Positions 31,689 through 38,954 of a stretch of DNA of 60,768 bases are shown one piece after another. Below the pieces are notes generated by a model that saw only the letters and a list, made by a program, of their open reading frames with translations, was not told the DNA's origin and searched no databases. The translations under genes and the position numbers were made by a program. The stretch spans positions 1 through 60,768 of the forward strand of contig QFQY01000025.1 in the NCBI GenBank assembly GCA_003248805.1, read 5' to 3'. How positions within the stretch are numbered: position 1 is the first letter of the stretch; the number at the start of each line of letters is the position of its first letter. The stretch comes from Chelatococcus sp. GTDB lineage: Bacteria; Pseudomonadota; Alphaproteobacteria; Rhizobiales; Beijerinckiaceae.

Positions 31689-32867
31689 ATGTCACGCAGG
31701 AATTGGCTCGCGGCGGCGCTGATCGCGCCGCTCCTGCTCCTCGTCGTGGCCAGCTTCCTGCTGCCGCTCGGCGCGACCCTCTATCGCGCGGTGGACGATT
31801 CCGAATTCGCCACCGCGCTGCCCCGGACCACCGCGGTCCTGAGGGCCTGGGACGGGCAGGGGCTGCCGCCCGAAGCCGCGTTCCGCGCCATCGTCGAGGA
31901 ACTGCGGCAGGCGCAGCAGGACCAGGCGGCGGGGCCCGTGCTCAGCCGGCTGAATTTCGAGGAGACCGGCCTGCGCAGCCTGCTGCTGCAGGCGTCGCGG
32001 GCCTCGGCCCGGCTGTCGGAGCCGTTCCGCGACGGCATGATCGCGCTCAACCCGCGCTGGGGCGAGCCGGAGCTCTGGCGGCTGCTGAAGCGCGCGACCG
32101 GGCCGTGGACGCCGCTCTACCTGCTGCGCTCGCTCGATCTGCGGATGCTGGACGGCGGCATCGTGCCGGCGTCTGCGGACGACGCGGTGTTCCTGCGGCT
32201 GTTCTGGCGCACCTTCGAGATCAGCCTCGTCGTCACCGTGCTGTGCGCGCTGCTCGCCTATCCGGTCGCCTACTCGCTGTCGATCATGCCGCAGGGCTGG
32301 GCCAATCTCGGCATGATGCTGGTGCTGATCCCGTTCTGGACCTCGATCCTGGTGCGCACCACGGCCTGGTTCATCATCCTGCAGCGCGAGGGCCCGATCA
32401 ACGCGCTGCTGATGGCGCTGAACATCGTCGACCAGCCGCTGGCGATGATCTTCACGCGCTTCGCGGTCTATCTCGCCATGGTGCATGTGCTGCTGCCCTT
32501 CGCCATCCTGCCGCTCTACGGCGTGATGAAGGGCATCAAGCCGGACTATATGCGCGCCGCCGCCTCGCTCGGCGCGCCGGGCTGGCGCCGCTTCCTGCGC
32601 ATCTATCTGCCGCTGACCATGCCGGGCGTCGCGGCGGGCTCGCTGATGGTGTTCATGCTCTCCGTCGGTTTCTACGTCACGCCCGCGCTCGTCGGCGGTT
32701 CCGGCGACCAGATGGTCAGCTATTTCATCGCCTTCTTCACCAACACCTCGGTGAACTGGGGGATGGCGGCGGCGCTCGCGACGCTGCTGATGGTCATGAC
32801 CGGCATCCTGGTCGTCGTCGCGCGCCTGCTCGTGCCGGGCTTCCGCTCCGGCGGGGTGAGGGTCTGA
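31689..32867 (+). CDS. PotB-type ABC permease with large N-terminal periplasmic insert
   Basis: 392-aa inner-membrane permease. Transmembrane segment 1 (residues about 6-30) is followed by some 140 residues without membrane segments (roughly 35-175, helical and rich in Arg/Glu/Ala), then the normal binding-protein-dependent permease core starting FLRLFWRTFEISLVVTVLCALLAYPVAYSL. The EAA loop is YMRAAASLGAPGWRRFLRIYLPL. The insert is probably periplasmic and may contact the binding protein. The stop overlaps the next ATG (TGATG). Confidence 0.85.
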   Translation: MSRRNWLAAALIAPLLLLVVASFLLPLGATLYRAVDDSEFATALPRTTAVLRAWDGQGLPPEAAFRAIVEELRQAQQDQAAGPVLSRLNFEETGLRSLLLQASRASARLSEPFRDGMIALNPRWGEPELWRLLKRATGPWTPLYLLRSLDLRMLDGGIVPASADDAVFLRLFWRTFEISLVVTVLCALLAYPVAYSLSIMPQGWANLGMMLVLIPFWTSILVRTTAWFIILQREGPINALLMALNIVDQPLAMIFTRFAVYLAMVHVLLPFAILPLYGVMKGIKPDYMRAAASLGAPGWRRFLRIYLPLTMPGVAAGSLMVFMLSVGFYVTPALVGGSGDQMVSYFIAFFTNTSVNWGMAAALATLLMVMTGILVVVARLLVPGFRSGGVRV

Positions 32868-33718
32868 TGGCGGGTGCGATCAAAGCCGCGTCCTCCGGCG
32901 GGCGAGGCTCCGCGACCGGGCGCCTGCTGCTGGCGCTGGCGACCGGGCTGATCCTGCTGTTCCTGGTGGCGCCGATCCTGGTGGTGTTTCCGCTGTCGCT
33001 GTCCTCGGGCGAGCTGCTCGTGCTGCCGACGCCCGGTTATTCCCTGCGCTGGTACGAGGATTTCTTCACCTCCGGCCGCTGGCTTGACGCCACCCGCAAC
33101 AGCTTCGTCGTCGGGTTCGCCACCATGGTGCTGGCGACGCTGCTCGGCACGCTCGCGGCCTTCGGCCTGTTCCTCGGACGCTTCCGCGGCAAGGCGGTGC
33201 TGCTCGCCGTCCTGTCGCTGCCGATGGTGACGCCGGTGATCGTGACCGCGATCGCGATGTATTTCGCGCTCTCGCTCGTCGGTCTCGGCAGCACCCTGAC
33301 CGGGCTCGTCCTCGCCCATACCGTGCTCTCGGTGCCCTTCGTTCTGCTGACGGTGCTGGCCTCGCTGCAGACCTTCGACGCGAATCTGCTGCGCGCGGCG
33401 GCGAGCCTGGGGGCCAATCCCGCCACCAGCTTCCGCCGCGTCGTGCTGCCTCTGATCGCGCCCGGCGTGGCGACGGGCGCGCTCTTCGCCTTCGCGACCT
33501 CCTTCGACGAGCTCGTCGTCGCGCTCTTCATCGCGAGCCCGGGCCAGTTCACCCTGCCGCGCCAGATGTATGCGGGGCTTCGCGAATTCCTCAGCCCCAC
33601 CATCGCGGCCGCGGCCGTGCTGCTGATCCTGTTCTCGGCCCTGCTGCTGGCCGTCAACGAATACATCCGCAGCCGCGCCAAGGCGCGCGGTGCGGCGCCG
33701 GAGACCCCGACGCCATGA
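32867..33718 (+). CDS. PotC-type ABC permease
   Basis: 283-aa permease with about six membrane segments, EAA loop LLRAAASLGANPATSFRRVVLPL, and SFDELVVALFIASPGQFTLPRQMY, a hallmark of PotC-like permeases. It starts on the previous gene's stop and its own stop overlaps the ATPase ATG at 33715. Confidence 0.88.
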   Translation: MAGAIKAASSGGRGSATGRLLLALATGLILLFLVAPILVVFPLSLSSGELLVLPTPGYSLRWYEDFFTSGRWLDATRNSFVVGFATMVLATLLGTLAAFGLFLGRFRGKAVLLAVLSLPMVTPVIVTAIAMYFALSLVGLGSTLTGLVLAHTVLSVPFVLLTVLASLQTFDANLLRAAASLGANPATSFRRVVLPLIAPGVATGALFAFATSFDELVVALFIASPGQFTLPRQMYAGLREFLSPTIAAAAVLLILFSALLLAVNEYIRSRAKARGAAPETPTP

Positions 33719-34827
33719 GCCAGAGCATGAATCCCGGCATGTCCGACCCCATCATCGTCTTCGACAAGGTCACCAAGAGCTATGACGGAGCGACGCAGGT
33801 CGTGAAGTCCCTCGATTTCGTGGTCGAGCGCGGCGAGTTCGTGACGCTGCTCGGGCCCTCCGGCTCGGGCAAGACGACGACGCTGATGATGCTGGCGGGT
33901 TTCGAGGACCCTTCGAGCGGCACCATCACCTTCGACGGTCGCCCGCTCAACAACGTTCCGGCGCATCGGCGCGGCATCGGCGTCGTCTTCCAGAACTACG
34001 CCCTGTTCCCGCACATGACGGTCGCGGCCAACCTGTCCTTCCCGCTGGAAATGCAGGGTATCGGCCGGGCGGAGCGCGAGGGGCGGGTCCGCGCGGCGCT
34101 CGACATGGTGAGGCTCGGCGCGCTGGGGGATCGCCGGCCGGCGCAATTGTCGGGAGGCCAGCAGCAGCGCGTCGCCCTGGCGCGGGCGCTGGTGTTCCGG
34201 CCCAAGCTCGTGCTGATGGACGAGCCGCTCGGAGCGCTCGACAAGCAGTTGCGCGAGCATATGCAGCTCGAGATCAAGCATATCCACGAGCGGCTCGGCG
34301 TCACCGTCGTCTATGTCACCCATGACCAGGGCGAGGCGCTGACGATGTCGGACCGGGTGGCCGTCTTCCATCACGGCCGCATCCAGCAGCTCGCGCCGCC
34401 GACCCTGATCTACGAGGAGCCGGCCAACGCCTTCGTCGCCTCCTTCATCGGCGAGAACAACCGCCTGGAAGGGACCATCGAAAGCCGTGCCGGCGACATC
34501 TGCGTGATGCAGCTCGCCGATGGCAGCCGCATCCGTGCCCGTCTCGGCGCGGACCTGCCGGCGGGCGCACCCGCCGTGCTGGCGCTGCGGCCGGAGAAGG
34601 TCCTGATCGGGCGGGGAAGCGATGGCGACAACCGCTTCGAGGCGCGCGTCGAGGAGCTGATCTATTTCGGCGACCATACGCGGCTGCGCCTGCGACTCGG
34701 CGGATCGGACAGCTTCGTCGCGCGGGTGACGTTCCGCGACGGTCTGTCCCGGGTGGAGCGCGGAGACACGGTGCCGATCTCCTGGGCGGTCGGGAGCTGC
34801 CTCGCGCTCGCTCCGGAAGAAAGCTGA
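33715..34827 (+). CDS. PotA-type ABC transporter ATPase
   Basis: 370-aa ATPase: Walker A GPSGSGKTT, Q-loop VFQNYALFPHMTVAANLSFPL, signature LSGGQQQRVALAR, Walker B LVLMDEPLGALDK, the H-loop VTHDQGEALTMSDR, and a C-terminal TOBE/OB regulatory domain (LRPEKVLIGRG...VEELIYFGDHTRLRL). It energises the Pot-like importer; last gene of that cassette. Confidence 0.92.
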   Translation: MSQSMNPGMSDPIIVFDKVTKSYDGATQVVKSLDFVVERGEFVTLLGPSGSGKTTTLMMLAGFEDPSSGTITFDGRPLNNVPAHRRGIGVVFQNYALFPHMTVAANLSFPLEMQGIGRAEREGRVRAALDMVRLGALGDRRPAQLSGGQQQRVALARALVFRPKLVLMDEPLGALDKQLREHMQLEIKHIHERLGVTVVYVTHDQGEALTMSDRVAVFHHGRIQQLAPPTLIYEEPANAFVASFIGENNRLEGTIESRAGDICVMQLADGSRIRARLGADLPAGAPAVLALRPEKVLIGRGSDGDNRFEARVEELIYFGDHTRLRLRLGGSDSFVARVTFRDGLSRVERGDTVPISWAVGSCLALAPEES

Positions 34828-34876
34828 GCTGGTCCCCAGGTCGGCGCATGCGCCGACCGGACGGCTTGCATAAACA

Positions 34877-34897
34877 TATTAAGTAGCATACTTAATA
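34877..34897. promoter_or_regulatory. Perfect palindromic operator upstream of the FAD monooxygenase
   Basis: TATTAAGTA and TACTTAATA are perfect inverted 9-base arms around GCA. The site is in a short AT-rich island in otherwise very GC-rich DNA, 34 bases before the monooxygenase start and 50 bases after the importer ATPase stop. TTGCAT at 34866 could be a -35 box, which would put the palindrome over the promoter, as expected for a repressor site. No dedicated regulator gene is adjacent; the GntR protein at 28044 is the nearest candidate. Confidence 0.65.
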
Positions 34898-34930
34898 CAT
34901 ATCTGCGGCGCATGACGTCCGCAGCGGAGG

Positions 34931-36118
34931 ATGTTCATGACCGCGAGCCTGAAGACGCAAGTGATCGTGGCGGGGGCCGGCCCGGTCGGGTTGGTCGCGG
35001 CGTTGATCCTGGCCCGCGCCGGTGTCGACGTGATCGTGCTCGAGAAGCGCGCGGGCCTCAACGCGGCGTCCAAGGCCTCGACCTTTCACCCCGCAACGCT
35101 CGAGATCCTCGATACGCTCGGCGTGCTCGGGCCGATGCTGGCCGAGGGCGAGGTGGTGCGCCGCATCCAGTATCGCACGCCGGAGGGGCCGTTCGCGGAA
35201 TTCGCGCTGGCCGACCTGTCCGAGCGGACCGCCTTTCCCTTCCGCCTGCATCTGGAACAGGCGCGGCTGACCCCACTGCTGCTGGCGCAATTGCAGGCGC
35301 TGCCAAATGTCAGGGTGCTGTTCGAGACCGGCTTCGTATCCGTCGCACAGTCCGGCGCGGGCGTGACGGTCACGGCGGAGCGCGACGGGGAGGCCGTCGC
35401 CATCGCCGCCGACTACCTGCTGGGGACCGACGGCGCCCGCAGCGCGGTGCGCGAGGCGCTCGGCGTCGCCTTCGACGGCGTCGTCTATCCGCACAAGATC
35501 CTGCGCGTGATGACGCGGGACGATCTCGACGCGGTCCTGCCGGGCATCGCGCCGATCACCTATCTCCACAACGGCGCGAAATCGCTGAGTTTCCTGAAGA
35601 TGCCCGACTGCTGGCGCATCATCATCCGCGTGCCCGGCGACGTGCCGGACGAGACGGCGCTGCAGGACGGCTGGTTCGCCGCGCGCATCCGCGAGGTCAT
35701 GCCGGGCTGGACCACGCCGCCCGGCGTCGTCGACCGCGACGTCTACGGCGCGAGCCGCCGCGTCGCCTCGGCCTATTTCGTCGGCCGCGCCTTCCTGGCC
35801 GGCGACAGCGCCCATGTCACCAATACGCGCGGCGGCATGAACATGAATTGCGGCATCCACGATGCCCAGGCGCTGTGCCACGCCATCATCCGTGCCCTGC
35901 GAGAGCGCCGCCCCGAGCTCGTCGAGGCGGCGGCCGGCGAGCGCAAGCGGGTCGCCGAGGAGATGCTGATCCCCCGGACGGATCGCAATGTGGCGGGGGG
36001 CGAGGCATGGCTCGAGGCGATCCGCGACATCGCGGGCTCGCGCGCCGCCTCGGCCGACTATCTCGCGACCGCCGCGATGCTCGACATGCTCGAGCGCCCG
36101 GTCATGGCCGCCGCCTGA
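34931..36118 (+). CDS. FAD-dependent aromatic-type monooxygenase
   Basis: 395-aa class-A flavin hydroxylase-like protein: VIVAGAGPVGLVAALILARAGVDVIVLEKR, the DG motif LLGTDGARSAVREALG, and the GD motif FLAGDSAHVTNTRGGMNMNCGIHDA. It resembles the UbiH/TfdB/MhpA group without the thioredoxin-like C-terminal domain of phenol hydroxylases. The substrate is unknown and no ring-cleavage enzyme is nearby. Start ATG 34931; ATG 34937 (MTASLKTQ) is an alternative. It is followed after 12 bases by the maleate-isomerase-fold gene, so the two are probably co-transcribed. Confidence 0.83.
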   Translation: MFMTASLKTQVIVAGAGPVGLVAALILARAGVDVIVLEKRAGLNAASKASTFHPATLEILDTLGVLGPMLAEGEVVRRIQYRTPEGPFAEFALADLSERTAFPFRLHLEQARLTPLLLAQLQALPNVRVLFETGFVSVAQSGAGVTVTAERDGEAVAIAADYLLGTDGARSAVREALGVAFDGVVYPHKILRVMTRDDLDAVLPGIAPITYLHNGAKSLSFLKMPDCWRIIIRVPGDVPDETALQDGWFAARIREVMPGWTTPPGVVDRDVYGASRRVASAYFVGRAFLAGDSAHVTNTRGGMNMNCGIHDAQALCHAIIRALRERRPELVEAAAGERKRVAEEMLIPRTDRNVAGGEAWLEAIRDIAGSRAASADYLATAAMLDMLERPVMAAA

Positions 36119-36130
36119 AGGACCATCGCC

Positions 36131-36874
36131 ATGGATATGGATCTCGCCGATCTCGCCACGCTGCCGGCGCTCGGCCTCGTCGTGCCGCCTGCCAACCCCA
36201 CCGTCGAGCCGGAGATGGCTCGGCTGATCGCCTCCGGCGCCCGCCTGTTCGCGAGCCGCCTGCCGGTCATGCCGGACACCACGCTGGAAGAGCGCAACCG
36301 CGCCTATATCGCGGCCTATGAGCCGGCTCTGAAATCCTTCGGCAGTCTCAGGCTCGCCGCCGCGACGATCGCCCTGACGGGGCCGAGCTACCGCTTCGGT
36401 GCAGCCGAGGACACGGCGCTGGCGGCGCGGCTGACGCAGGCCGCCGGCTTTCCGGTCGAAACAGCGAGCGGCGCGATCCGCGGAGCGCTCGGGGCGATCG
36501 GCGCGCGACGGATCTGCCTGTTCTCGCCCTATCCGGCCTGGCTGACCGACGAGGCCGCCGGCTACTGGGCCGGTGCCGGTTACGAGGTGGCGCAGGTGGT
36601 CAAGGTCTCGGAGACCTTCCGTGCCTATGAGCTGACCACGCAGGAGGTCGAGGAGGCGCTGGCCCAGGTCCAGACGGGCGGGATCGACGCCATCGTCATG
36701 AGCGGAACCGGGATGATCACCCTGCCGGCCATGGCCGCGCGCCGCGACAGGTCGGGACCGCCGCTGCTGTCCTCCAACATCTGCTGCGCCTGGTGGCTGA
36801 TGAAGACCGCGGGCGTGCGGCCGGGCGCGCTTTTTGCGCGCGCCTGCCCGCAACTCGCCGCCAGCCTGGGCTGA
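36131..36874 (+). CDS. Maleate isomerase / arylmalonate decarboxylase-fold protein lacking both catalytic cysteines
   Basis: 247-aa member of the Asp/Glu racemase superfamily in the AMDase/maleate cis-trans isomerase branch (LGLVVPPANPTVEPEM; ASGAIRGALGAIGARRICLFSPY). In racemases and maleate isomerases two cysteines catalyse. AMDase keeps only the second. Here the first site reads IALTGPSYRFG (Gly84) and the second IVMSGTGMITL (Gly192 where AMDase has Cys188). The protein is therefore unlikely to use the family's thiolate chemistry. Other cysteines (128, 218, 219, 239) are outside these motifs. Function unknown. Confidence 0.8.
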   Translation: MDMDLADLATLPALGLVVPPANPTVEPEMARLIASGARLFASRLPVMPDTTLEERNRAYIAAYEPALKSFGSLRLAAATIALTGPSYRFGAAEDTALAARLTQAAGFPVETASGAIRGALGAIGARRICLFSPYPAWLTDEAAGYWAGAGYEVAQVVKVSETFRAYELTTQEVEEALAQVQTGGIDAIVMSGTGMITLPAMAARRDRSGPPLLSSNICCAWWLMKTAGVRPGALFARACPQLAASLG

Positions 36875-36950
36875 GCGATCGGCGGACCCGCATGCGGGCC
36901 GCGAGGGGCTGGATTCTCGGAGACTGTCCGGAGACTTCCGGCGCGCCTTC

Positions 36951-37367
36951 TCAAGCGGGCTCTCGGCCCCGGCCGGCGCGGCAGATGGCGACGCATTTGA
37001 TCTCGACGAGCAGGCCGGGATGGGCGAGCTCCGAGACGCCTATCGCCGTCCAGGCATAGCCGCCGCGCGGGAAGACGCGGTTCTTCACCTCGCGGAACAC
37101 CGGCATGTGCCGGGACATCTCGACATGGTACGTCGTCATGTCGACGACGTCGTCGAAGCCGCAGCCTGCGGCTTCCAGCACGATGCGCAGGTTTTCCCAG
37201 GCCGCCGCGAACTGCTCGGCCGGGTCGGCGATGACCTCCATCGCCGCAGTCCGGCCGACCTGACCGACGACATAGAGCGTCTCGCCGACCCGGACGGCGG
37301 GCGCGTAGCCGGCGCGCTCGACGATGTTGCGCATCGATTCCGGGATGATGATCTCGCGCTCGGCCAT
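36951..37367 (-). CDS. RidA/YjgF/UK114-family protein
   Basis: 138-aa trimeric RidA-fold protein (VGETLYVVGQVGRTA; NLRIVLEAAGCGFDDVVDMTTYHVEM; LLVEIKCVAI). Classic RidA hydrolyses reactive enamines/imines and uses an arginine shortly before the conserved EIEAIA strand. Here that stretch reads GVSELAHPGLLVEIK with no arginine, so it may belong to a Rid subgroup with another activity. Such genes often accompany amine-oxidising pathways. Convergent with the preceding gene. Confidence 0.85.
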   Translation of the reverse strand: MAEREIIIPESMRNIVERAGYAPAVRVGETLYVVGQVGRTAAMEVIADPAEQFAAAWENLRIVLEAAGCGFDDVVDMTTYHVEMSRHMPVFREVKNRVFPRGGYAWTAIGVSELAHPGLLVEIKCVAICRAGRGREPA

Positions 37368-37520
37368 GCCTGCTCTCCCCGCTCGCGGTCGGCCGTTCGA
37401 TGCGGTCCGCGCGGCCGGAGAGATAGACCCTGAGCCGGATCGAGGGAATGGCGTCCGCGCCCGGGCGCCCGCGATCGCGGAACCCGGCGAGGCAGCCCGA
37501 CGTCACGGCGGTCGCCCGGT

Positions 37521-38093
37521 TCAGCCCCGGCCCCGCGCGACCGCAAAGGGCATGCTGAGCTCGCGCGAGCCGGCCAGCCCGAAGCGGAAGGGCTGCTCCT
37601 GCGCCTTCGAGATGCCGATGCGGCGCCCGGTCAGGATCTCAGGCCGTGTGCTGCCGGCCACGAGGCGAAACGGCGGCTGGTCGAGCGGCAGCCGGTCCAT
37701 CGCCCCGGTGATCGCGAGCGCCTGACAGAGCCGGCCGGGGCCGGCGCAGAGCTGCGTCTCCCGTCCCCGGCGGAGAGCCATCACCTCCTGCCCCGCTTCG
37801 GGTGCGAGCGCGCGGATCAGCACCGCGCCATGCCCGGCGGCGACCACGTTGAAGCACCAGTGCAGCCCGTAGGAGCGGTAGACATAGGCGTGGCCGGGCG
37901 GGCCGAACATCGCGGCGTTGGCGCGCGTGGGGCCTCGATGGCTGTGGGAGGCGGGGTCGTCGCGCAGATAGGCCTCGGTCTCGACGATCGTCCCGCCGAT
38001 GCCGTCGACGAAGAGCCGAGCGCCGATCAGCTCGCGGGCGAGCGCCACCGCATCGGTGTTCCAGATCATCGCCTCGTCCCGTTCGCCACGCAT
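37521..38093 (-). CDS. DNA-3-methyladenine glycosylase (AAG/Mpg family)
   Basis: 190-aa base-excision repair glycosylase removing alkylated purines. The family motifs are clear: IVETEAYLRDDPASHSHRG with the catalytic Glu in VETEAY, PTRANAAMFGPPGHAYVYRSYG with the intercalating Tyr, and LCAGPGRLCQALAI. Full length for the bacterial family. ATG 38093 is used; an ATG eight codons in (MIWNTDAVALARELIG) is also possible. Unrelated to its neighbours. Confidence 0.93.
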   Translation of the reverse strand: MRGERDEAMIWNTDAVALARELIGARLFVDGIGGTIVETEAYLRDDPASHSHRGPTRANAAMFGPPGHAYVYRSYGLHWCFNVVAAGHGAVLIRALAPEAGQEVMALRRGRETQLCAGPGRLCQALAITGAMDRLPLDQPPFRLVAGSTRPEILTGRRIGISKAQEQPFRFGLAGSRELSMPFAVARGRG

Positions 38094-38194
38094 TCGCCCT
38101 GCCGCTCGTCCTTACGCGAGATCGGCCGAATGGCCATGCTTGACCGTTCCGGAAAGGCCGTGCGATCCCGAACCGCAGGGAGGAACGAGGTCCA

Positions 38195-38938
38195 ATGAAC
38201 GAGACCATTCTGAGCGAGCAGGCCGCCGACGGCGTCGTCCTCGTCACCATGAACCGGCCGCAGCGGCGCAACGCCCTCGACCGGGCGAGCTATGCCGGTC
38301 TGATCGCCGCGCTCGCGGCCGCCGAGGCGGACGAGGCGGTGCGGGCGGTGGTGCTGACCGGTGCGGGAGGCTGCTTCACCGCCGGCAACGACATCGCCGA
38401 TTTCGCTGCGGGTGGCGGCGACGGGGCGCGCATCGCCATGGATTTCCTCGGCGCGATCTCGACGGCGACGAAACCGGTCGTGGCGGCCGTCGAAGGCTTC
38501 GCGGTCGGCATCGGCACGACGGTGCTGCTGCATTGCGACCTCGCCTATGCCGGCGAGGGCGCGACGTTCCGGCTGCCCTTCGTCGCGCTCGGCCTCTCGC
38601 CGGAGGGTGCATCCAGCCATCTCCTGCCGCTCGTGGCGGGCTGCAAGCGCGCGGCGGAACTGCTGATGCTGGGCGAGCCCTTCGGGGCCGAGGTCGCGGC
38701 GGAGGCCGGGCTCGTCAATGCCGTCGTGCCGTCCGGCACGGCGCTCGAGGCGGCGCTGGCCCGCGCGAAGGCGCTGGCGGCCCTGCCGCCCGCCTCCGTC
38801 GCGCTGACCAAGATGCTGCTCAGGCGCGGTTCGGCTGCCGCCGTGGCGGAGACGCTGCAGGTCGAGGCCCGGCATTTCGGGGAGCGCCTGCGCTCTCCGG
38901 AAGCGCAGGCGGCTTTCGCGGCCTTCCTCAAGCGCTGA
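38195..38938 (+). CDS. Enoyl-CoA hydratase/isomerase family protein
   Basis: 247-aa crotonase-fold enzyme. The oxyanion-hole segments are GGCFTAGNDIADF and VAAVEGFAVGIGTTVLLHCDLAYA, followed by LGLSPEGASSHLLPLVAG where the catalytic glutamate of this fold lies. It acts on acyl-CoA substrates, but the specific pathway is not evident. GGGAGGAACGAG upstream supports ATG 38195. Convergent with tctA. Confidence 0.87.
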   Translation: MNETILSEQAADGVVLVTMNRPQRRNALDRASYAGLIAALAAAEADEAVRAVVLTGAGGCFTAGNDIADFAAGGGDGARIAMDFLGAISTATKPVVAAVEGFAVGIGTTVLLHCDLAYAGEGATFRLPFVALGLSPEGASSHLLPLVAGCKRAAELLMLGEPFGAEVAAEAGLVNAVVPSGTALEAALARAKALAALPPASVALTKMLLRRGSAAAVAETLQVEARHFGERLRSPEAQAAFAAFLKR

Positions 38939-38954
38939 CAGCGCTCGATGATCC

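Noticed and set aside
34931..37367. Nicotinate (maleamate) pathway: NicC-like hydroxylase plus maleate isomerase
   Set aside because: No ring-cleavage dioxygenase, deformylase or maleamate amidohydrolase is nearby, and the isomerase-like protein lacks its catalytic cysteines.
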